A stretch of 64,000 bases of DNA, taken from NCBI GenBank assembly GCA_018672475.1, contig JABHFS010000203.1, positions 1 through 64,000 on the forward strand, in the 5' to 3' direction. The position numbers and the translations under genes were made by a program. Source of the DNA: Gemmatimonadota bacterium. GTDB lineage: Bacteria; Latescibacterota; UBA2968; UBA8231. Of the stretch, positions 59,304-64,000 are shown piece after piece; the stretch's first letter is position 1; every line of letters begins with the position of its first letter. Below the pieces are notes generated by a model that was not told the origin of the DNA, did not search any database, and worked only from the letters and a program-made list of their open reading frames with translations.

Positions 59304-60107
59304 ATGCGCATCATCCGCTTCGTAGACGAGACCGACACTATTCGTTTTGGCCTGGAATCCCAGGATAATCAGACCGAAGTCCTCACCGGCGACCTCTACG
59401 CCGGTTTAACGCCATCCGGCGAGCGGGCTACGGTCAAAAAACTGCTCGCACCGCTCGCACCGAGCAATATCTACTGCATCGGGCTCAACTACCGCGAACA
59501 CGCCGCCGAATCCGGCATGGAAGCGCCCACCCAGCCCATAGTGTTCGCCAAACCGACGAGTACCGTCTGTGGCCCCGGCGACGAAATTATATTGCCGGCT
59601 TGCTGCAACGACGGCCCGGAAGTCGACTACGAATGTGAATTGGCCGTAGTTATCGGCAAGCCCGCCCGCAACGTACTCCAGGCTGACGCGCTCGATTATG
59701 TGTTAGGCTACACCTGTGCCAACGATGTCTCGGCCCGCAAATGGCAGCTCAACGCCGGCGGCGGCCAGTGGATTCGCGGCAAGGGCTTCGACACCTTCTG
59801 CCCTTTGGGTCCGGTGCTGGTAACCACCGACGAAATTCCCGAGCCGCAGAATCTAGGCATCCGCACCATCCTCAATAATGAAACGATGCAGGACCATACC
59901 ACAGGCGATATGATCTTCTCCGTCGTCGAGATCATCGAGTTCCTCAGCCAAGACACGACCTTGCTGCCGGGTACGGTCATTCTCACCGGCACGCCGCAGG
60001 GCGTGGGCTTTGCACGCAAGCCGCCGGTGTGGCTCAAAGCCGGCGATGATGTGATTATAGAATTAGACCAGATCGGACGTTTGCAAAACAGGGTCGTCGA
60101 CGCGTAA
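59304..60107 (+). CDS. fumarylacetoacetate hydrolase (FAH) family protein
   Basis: Mg2+-dependent enzyme of 267 aa. IYCIGLNYREHAAESGMEAP and VFAKPTSTVCGPGDEI are the typical start. Metal-binding acids lie in EVDYECELAVVIGK, then GYTCANDVSARKWQ, GKGFDTFCPLGPVLV and LTGTPQGVGFARKPP. Members hydrolyse or decarboxylate 2,4-dioxo or acylpyruvate-type acids, or dehydrate sugar-acid derivatives. AAGGAGA precedes the ATG. It is divergent from the microcompartment operon, so it may prepare or remove the 2-oxo acid used by the aldolase (inferred). A strong terminator follows. Confidence 0.88.
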   Translation: MRIIRFVDETDTIRFGLESQDNQTEVLTGDLYAGLTPSGERATVKKLLAPLAPSNIYCIGLNYREHAAESGMEAPTQPIVFAKPTSTVCGPGDEIILPACCNDGPEVDYECELAVVIGKPARNVLQADALDYVLGYTCANDVSARKWQLNAGGGQWIRGKGFDTFCPLGPVLVTTDEIPEPQNLGIRTILNNETMQDHTTGDMIFSVVEIIEFLSQDTTLLPGTVILTGTPQGVGFARKPPVWLKAGDDVIIELDQIGRLQNRVVDA

Positions 60108-60132
60108 TACCAAGGCAACAGAAGAAAAAATT

Positions 60133-60168
60133 AAACGGCGCGGCGAGTTTTTTCTCGCCGCGCCGTTT
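60133..60168. terminator. strong rho-independent terminator after the FAH gene
   Basis: A perfect 15-bp stem (60133-60147 with 60154-60168) with a TTTTTT loop, flanked by A-rich sequence on the left and a T-run on the right, so it can work in both directions. Confidence 0.9.
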
Positions 60169-60328
60169 TGCGGCTTGACCCTATATTACAAAACTGCAGA
60201 TGGATGCCAGGCGTAGCCGAGTGCAGGCTAAGGCCGGTCAAGGGGATTAGGCGCAGCGCGGCAGCAGGGCGTTAGCGTGTTGCGATAGCCCATATCACGC
60301 ACCTTTTTAAAACCATGGCCAATTGTGC

Positions 60329-60628
60329 TCATTTAAGGTAATCAGACCATCGAGATATCCCCTGTCTGCCGTCCTCTGGAACATCTTTTAGATATCGCTG
60401 CCAGGCATCGGTCGCCTCAAGCCCCTCCCGAATGGCGGCCGTCAATTGGCTCTGCTCTTGCTTGGTCCAATCGAAATCGGGTAATATGCCTTCGCCGCCC
60501 ACGCTTTCCTCGTAATTGTGCTTGGCTAGCTCATTATGAAGCTTAAGCGCTAAACCGCCTAAAACAAGGCTACGCGGCCAATCCTTTATTGCATCACAAG
60601 TACAAGTTAACAAATGGGTGCGGTCCAA
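60329..60628 (-). CDS. hypothetical protein, about 99 aa
   Basis: Soluble, acidic, Trp-rich product (ILPDFDWTKQEQSQLTAAIR, LEATDAWQRYLKDVPEDG, ending RWSDYLK). The composition looks genuine, but the only upstream start is TTG 60628 with no clear Shine-Dalgarno, so the true N-terminus is unsure. No family recognised. Confidence 0.45.
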   Translation of the reverse strand: MDRTHLLTCTCDAIKDWPRSLVLGGLALKLHNELAKHNYEESVGGEGILPDFDWTKQEQSQLTAAIREGLEATDAWQRYLKDVPEDGRQGISRWSDYLK

Positions 60629-60694
60629 CTATGTGACCCTGATCACATCGGCCAAAGAAAAGCCCCCGTCGTATCCAAGCGGCGTTAGCAACCG

Positions 60695-60871
60695 TCAGGC
60701 GGCGTCTCCGGCGCTCTCAGCGACAGCAAAGGAATGCAGAGGCCAAAAAAAGACCCATAGCGCCCATTTACCCTGCTTTGAAAACCAGTCGACTACGAAG
60801 GACCGACAAACGACGGCAAAAACAATGAGAGCGATCAGTATTAACCATTCATACAAAGTGTCCATGATCAT
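60695..60871 (-). CDS. small single-span membrane protein (uncertain)
   Basis: From ATG 60871: MIMDTLYEWLILIALIVFAV is a membrane helix, followed by VDWFSKQGKWALWVFFWPLH and a polar tail. No ribosome-binding site is obvious; an in-frame start at 60901 exists. Plausible but unproven. Confidence 0.35.
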   Translation of the reverse strand: MIMDTLYEWLILIALIVFAVVCRSFVVDWFSKQGKWALWVFFWPLHSFAVAESAGDAA

Positions 60872-61080
60872 TACTACACGAAATGGGATGCAGCGATGCA
60901 TACATATTTATAAAGAGAGAACGACTATAAATAGGGCCCAATAGTATAAGATTTTACTTAATGAATAAACTAAATAGCGCATCACAATATCGACGCGTTG
61001 GTCCTGCACACTCAGCTTAAACGGAGGGATACCTTATACAACCACCTCGCAGCGATACGCTGAAAGAAGACCTTCTTAGC

Positions 61081-61221
61081 ATGGAGTTGCTCTACGGGTT
61101 GGTGGTCGCGATGATAGTGCTGGTCTTTCTCTTTGCCGGACCGATCGCCCATATCGTTTTAATACAGGCCCGGCCCCGATCAGCCAAGACCGCAATACAA
61201 GAGTCACGGGCCCTAACATAG
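61081..61221 (+). CDS. very small membrane protein, 46 aa (uncertain)
   Basis: ATG 61081 to TAG 61221: MELLYGLVVAMIVLVFLFAG is one membrane helix, followed by a basic tail (ARPRSAKTAIQESRALT). A terminator hairpin follows 27 bases after the stop, which supports a real transcript, but the Shine-Dalgarno is poor. Confidence 0.4.
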   Translation: MELLYGLVVAMIVLVFLFAGPIAHIVLIQARPRSAKTAIQESRALT

Positions 61222-61247
61222 AGAAAGACCATTCGCGTAAAACAACG

Positions 61248-61277
61248 AAAGGCCCGGAGTAGATACTCCGGGCCTTT
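61248..61277. terminator. rho-independent terminator hairpin
   Basis: A perfect 13-bp stem (61248-61260 with 61265-61277) with an AGAT loop, AAA on one side and TTTT on the other. It lies between the 46-aa frame (plus) and the satellite BMC-P genes (minus) and can serve both. Confidence 0.9.
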
Positions 61278-61298
61278 TACAATAATCTGCACCTTCCC

Positions 61299-61565
61299 TC
61301 ACCCCGCGAGATTCACCTTCTCGACCTTGCCAATAATCGAGGTATCGGTAGGCAGCGGCGGATCAAAGGCGTTGCAGGCCTCGCGCGCCACCTCGACGAT
61401 CACCGTATCGCCCTCGTTCATCGCGGCCCAAGTCGCGCTCACCTCTGCCTCGCCCGTCAATTCAAGCGCTTCGTCGATATCCTGTATAATGTGCAAGGTC
61501 TGCCCGCGATAGGCCTCTATGCATTGCGAAAGCACCACCGTCCCTACGACTTTGGCCAATTTCAT
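61299..61565 (-). CDS. BMC-P (EutN/CcmL) vertex protein, satellite cluster
   Basis: 88 aa: MKLAKVVGTVVLSQCIEAYR, GDTVIVEVAREACNAFDPPL and TSIIGKVEKVNL. The core VVGTVV and IIGKV strands mark the EutN/CcmL fold. It is the most divergent of the four BMC-P proteins: the usual VDAVQAG stretch is replaced by SATWAAMNEGD. Last of three overlapping genes, followed by the terminator at 61248. Confidence 0.88.
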   Translation of the reverse strand: MKLAKVVGTVVLSQCIEAYRGQTLHIIQDIDEALELTGEAEVSATWAAMNEGDTVIVEVAREACNAFDPPLPTDTSIIGKVEKVNLAG

Positions 61566-61819
61566 TTACTGGTCTCCTCATCGATAATGCCCACAATCAC
61601 ACTGCGAAACGGCGACATCTCCTCCCCCGTCAACTCCGCTCCGGCCGAGCCCGACTGGGTAACGAGCACCCGACTACCGATCCCCGCCTGCACCCCGTCG
61701 ACCGCCACCTGCAAGCCGCCTTCCTCACCGTCCGCCTTCACCACCATAATCTTCTGCCCTTGCAACAAGGCGTGCTTACTCACCGAGATCACCTGACCGA
61801 TAACCGTGCAGACCTTCAT
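61562..61819 (-). CDS. BMC-P (EutN/CcmL) vertex protein, satellite cluster
   Basis: 85 aa: CTVIGQVISVSKHALLQGQK, MVVKADGEEGGLQVAVDGVQ, AGIGSRVLVTQSGSAG and VIVGIIDE. Four-base overlaps with both neighbours show a tight operon. Intermediate in similarity between the other two satellite copies. Confidence 0.92.
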   Translation of the reverse strand: MKVCTVIGQVISVSKHALLQGQKIMVVKADGEEGGLQVAVDGVQAGIGSRVLVTQSGSAGAELTGEEMSPFRSVIVGIIDEETSK

Positions 61820-62118
61820 GAGACCTCCGTTTCCAACTCTTGACCAAAAGCCTTTAGCGAATCGACGATGCCGACGATCAACGCGTCAACCGGCACATCC
61901 TTCTTCTCCGACGCCTGCCGTGCCGAACTGCCCTGCACCACGACGACCAACTCGCCCTCACCCGCTTGCACCGCGTCGATGCAAACCATGTGCTTCTGGG
62001 TACGCTGCAAACCCTCGGGGGTAGCGGCGAGAATCTCGACCACTAAGAGTTTCTCCCCCTCTAACGCGTCGACCTTGGCGCTGGAGACGACATGGCCTTT
62101 GACAATGGCGAGTATCAC
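61816..62118 (-). CDS. BMC-P (EutN/CcmL) vertex protein, satellite cluster
   Basis: 100 aa, first of the trio: LAIVKGHVVSSAKVDALEGE, KLLVVEILAATPEGLQRTQK, MVCIDAVQAGEGELVVVVQG and DALIVGIVDSLKAFG. It is nearly the same as the operon copy at 57398, so one probably arose from the other by duplication. Its ATG is one base from the ispH stop, so the trio is probably co-transcribed with ispH. Confidence 0.94.
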   Translation of the reverse strand: MILAIVKGHVVSSAKVDALEGEKLLVVEILAATPEGLQRTQKHMVCIDAVQAGEGELVVVVQGSSARQASEKKDVPVDALIVGIVDSLKAFGQELETEVS

Positions 62119-62119
62119 G

Positions 62120-63373
62120 CTATATCTCCTCGAAAAGGCTCACGTTGGCCTCAGCGATCTCAGCCTCGCTGTAGCCATAAAAACCGGCGACTTTCTGCAA
62201 GACCTGATTCATAAGAATATCGGGGCAAGACGCGCCCGAAGTGATGATCAGCCGCACCGGCAATTCGCCCGGCAGCCAATCCTGGCTCTCGGCCATCTGC
62301 TTCGCGTGGATGTCGAAGTGGCGAATACTATGTTGCGAAAGAATTTCATCGCTATTAGCGATGAGGAAACTCGGTATAATCTCCGAGCAAATCTCCACCA
62401 GATGCGCTGTATTTGAGCTATTGTAGCCGCCGACGATCAACGCAAGATCAGCACTGGAACGCAAGAGGGCCCGAGTCGCATTTTGGTTCTGATTCGTCGC
62501 ATAACAAAGGGTATCATTAGTATCGGCGCAGTGATAGTCGAGGTTTTCCTCGCCGTAGCGTTGCCGCATGGCCTCGCGCAAGATCTCGGTCACTTGCTGC
62601 GTCTCCTCGGCGAGCATCGTCGTCTGATTGACCACCGCCACCCTTTGCAAATCGCGTTCAGGATCGAAATCCTCGGAGGCCATGCCAGCGAACTGCCGCT
62701 CGAAATCGGCTAAAGCCATCTCACCGGTGATATAGGCGGCGACTTTCTTGGCCTCTGCTTCATCGAGTACGACCAAGGTTTTGGTATGTTCCTTAGTATG
62801 CGAATGCGTCGCCTGAGTTTCTTCGTGTTTGTACTTGCCGTGAATGATAATCGTATAGCCCTCGCGCCCCAATTCCTCGCCGCGCTTCCACACCTTAGAC
62901 ACGAAGGGACAGGTCGTATCGTAGCTTTCCCGGTACTCCTTGGTAGAGGTGTCGATGCCGCTCTGCTTGAGCGAGTCCTCAATCTGCAACGTGGTACCAA
63001 AAGCCGGGATCAACGCGATATCGTCATCGCTCAACTCATCCGCCGCTACCTGGCGACGCCCCTCGGCGTCGTAAATAAACTCGATACCGCGTTCTTTGAG
63101 CTCATTGTTGACCAGGGGATTGTGGATGATTTCGCTGACTAAGAAGGTGCGGTGTTCGGGATTGTTCTCAAGCGTCGAAAAGGCCATGTGGATCGCCCGC
63201 TCGACCCCGAAGCAGAAGCCGAAATGCCGTGGGATCAGGACCTGTAATTGGCCGATTTCTAATAACGTCGGGCTAAGCGAGCGCTTGCCGTTGGCCAGGC
63301 GAAAATCCTTGACCTTTTGGATAATCGGACCGGCATAGTGGTTGGGCACTCGATCGAATTGCGTATAGGCCAT
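62120..63373 (-). CDS. ispH: 4-hydroxy-3-methylbut-2-enyl diphosphate reductase, long form
   Basis: Last enzyme of the MEP isoprenoid pathway, with a 4Fe-4S cluster. 417 aa, like the long cyanobacterial/plant type rather than the about 316-aa enterobacterial one. The three cluster cysteines are in HFGFCFGVERAI (Cys54), YDTTCPFVSKVW and TSGASCPDILMN; VVNQTTMLAEET and VGGYNSSNTAHLVEI bind substrate. ATG 63373 has GGAG five bases upstream, although the frame runs to 63547. It leads into three BMC-P genes, an odd pairing. Confidence 0.95.
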   Translation of the reverse strand: MAYTQFDRVPNHYAGPIIQKVKDFRLANGKRSLSPTLLEIGQLQVLIPRHFGFCFGVERAIHMAFSTLENNPEHRTFLVSEIIHNPLVNNELKERGIEFIYDAEGRRQVAADELSDDDIALIPAFGTTLQIEDSLKQSGIDTSTKEYRESYDTTCPFVSKVWKRGEELGREGYTIIIHGKYKHEETQATHSHTKEHTKTLVVLDEAEAKKVAAYITGEMALADFERQFAGMASEDFDPERDLQRVAVVNQTTMLAEETQQVTEILREAMRQRYGEENLDYHCADTNDTLCYATNQNQNATRALLRSSADLALIVGGYNSSNTAHLVEICSEIIPSFLIANSDEILSQHSIRHFDIHAKQMAESQDWLPGELPVRLIITSGASCPDILMNQVLQKVAGFYGYSEAEIAEANVSLFEEI

Positions 63374-63392
63374 AAGGGCTCCGGGTAGACTA

Positions 63393-63408
63393 TTATAGTA
63401 TACTATAA
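63393..63408. promoter_or_regulatory. 16-bp palindrome in the ispH-queC divergent region
   Basis: TTATAGTATACTATAA is a perfect palindrome 20 bases before the ispH start and 54 before queC. It contains -10-like hexamers on both strands and may be an operator or overlapping promoter elements. A second inverted repeat, CTGTCAA-TAGC-TTGACAG, follows at 63421-63438. Confidence 0.4.
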
Positions 63409-63461
63409 CATAGCGTTTGGCTGTCAATAGCTTGACAGTTAACAGCCACAGGGCATAGTCT

Positions 63462-64000
63462 ATGCCGCACATCGTCTCCAACCGATCGAGAATCAAATTG
63501 AATCTGGGAATTGTCCTGGTCAGCGGCGGTCTCGACTCCTGCGTCACGGCGGCGATTGCCGCGGAGCACGTCGAACTGGCTTTTCTGCATCTAAATTACC
63601 GCCAGCGCACCGAAGCGCGCGAACTCGCCGCATTCACCGCCCTCGCGGATCACTACCGGGTCAAAAAACGCCTGGTCGTTGATATCTCCCATATGCACCA
63701 GATCGGCGGCTCGAGCCTGGTCGACGAGTCCATAGCCGTGCCGGAAGAAGAGACCGAGGCTGCGCTGCCAAACACCTATGTGCCCTTCCGCAATGCCAAC
63801 CTGCTCGGCGTTGCGGTGGCCTGGGCCGAGGTCATCGGCGCGACCTCCGTCTATATCGGCGCCCACGAGGAGGAAAGCGTCTATCCCGACTGTCGGCACG
63901 AGTTTTTCAAAGCCTATGAAGAAATGATCGCCGCCGGCACTGGACCACAAACCCATATTCGCCTGCAAACGCCGTTGATTGCACTCGACAAAAACGCCAT
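63462..64000 (+). CDS. queC: 7-cyano-7-deazaguanine synthase (3' end outside window)
   Basis: ATP-dependent enzyme making preQ0 for queuosine-type tRNA modification. From ATG 63462 the frame stays open to the window end (179 codons). PP-loop ATPase motif SGGLDS at residues 21-26, FLHLNYRQRTEAR, YVPFRNANLLGVAVAWAE, IGAHEEESVYPDCRHEFF (the QueC-specific segment) and LQTPLIALDKNA. The usual C-terminal four-Cys zinc site would lie beyond 64000. Divergent from ispH across 88 bases. Confidence 0.93.
   Translation, partial: MPHIVSNRSRIKLNLGIVLVSGGLDSCVTAAIAAEHVELAFLHLNYRQRTEARELAAFTALADHYRVKKRLVVDISHMHQIGGSSLVDESIAVPEEETEAALPNTYVPFRNANLLGVAVAWAEVIGATSVYIGAHEEESVYPDCRHEFFKAYEEMIAAGTGPQTHIRLQTPLIALDKNA

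Noticed and set aside
61092-61292. 66-codon minus-strand frame
   Set aside because: Opposite a more plausible 46-aa membrane protein and running through the terminator hairpin at 61248-61277.
63374-63461. PreQ1 riboswitch before queC
   Set aside because: The short leader has palindromes but I could not find the class I aptamer pattern (G/C stem with the A-rich tail pseudoknot).
1-64000. CRISPR arrays, rRNA and tRNA genes
   Set aside because: No regularly spaced repeat array and no tRNA or rRNA signature was found by eye; a covariance-model scan would be decisive. The integrase element in particular does not abut a visible tRNA.

Overview
The window reads as a gene-dense, GC-rich chromosome segment of a Gram-negative-type (diderm) heterotroph: a TPR lytic transglycosylase, a tonB remnant, a metal-uptake lipoprotein and an AceE-type pyruvate dehydrogenase all point that way. 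Repeated enolase-superfamily enzymes, phytanoyl-CoA dioxygenase-like proteins, SDRs, a Gfo/Idh/MocA oxidoreductase, a beta-repeat protein ending in GRTLKPGP, and an aldehyde-type bacterial microcompartment (BMC) resemble what is known from uncultivated marine or sponge-associated groups such as Poribacteria and Latescibacterota. That placement is an inference. There is no rRNA or tRNA here to test it, and many broken genes suggest ongoing genome erosion.

Layout. 1-5.5 kb: pyruvate dehydrogenase operon aceE-aceF-lpd (aceE enters from the left). 5.7-9.2 kb: a broken small gene, a 65-aa protein, and a lytic transglycosylase overlapping a small membrane protein. 9.2-14.6 kb (minus): an overlapping five-gene chain of isopropylmalate-dehydrogenase-like enzyme, two P1 (DmpA-type) peptidases, mutY and a DUF368 undecaprenyl-phosphate translocase. 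14.7-30.5 kb: catabolic and accessory genes (enolase superfamily, SDRs, flavin oxidase, Nramp-like transporter, ankyrin protein, PhyH, K+ channel), rsmD, a eukaryote-type HisA, and pseudogenes of a response regulator, two acetyltransferases and a racemase.

30.6-35.7 kb: a small degraded integrated element with a 5'-truncated tyrosine integrase, a cassette of small phage-like genes and internal duplications. It is bracketed by a short direct repeat that coincides with the start codon of an fbp remnant. 35.9-43.6 kb: GT-C glycosyltransferase, enolase-superfamily enzyme, a Rossmann-GGDEF fusion, metallo-beta-lactamase-fold protein, PhyH, MOSC protein, YciH and a tonB pseudogene.

43.7-48.8 kb: a manganese/zinc-type ABC importer whose two permeases both carry DtxR-like C-termini, divergent from a DtxR/MntR regulator. 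A 16-bp palindrome lies inside the importer promoter. 48.9-50.1 kb: LON-domain protein, HNH nuclease, small membrane protein.

50.2-62.1 kb: the most interesting region, a BMC locus. On the minus strand from 59118 down: CoA-acylating aldehyde dehydrogenase, BMC-P, PduL, a protein with two fused BMC-H-like domains, a single BMC-H, a Cys-rich protein, a BMC-T, a protein with FOUR tandem BMC domains, an NAL/DHDPS-type aldolase carrying the same N-terminal module as the Cys-rich protein, a FAD oxidase, and after a gap a second DapA-like enzyme. A FAH-family gene is divergent, and three more BMC-P genes form a satellite cluster next to ispH. The implied pathway is a 2-oxo acid cleaved by the lumen aldolase to pyruvate plus an aldehyde, then acyl-CoA, then acyl phosphate. 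62.1-64 kb: ispH and a partial queC leaving the window.
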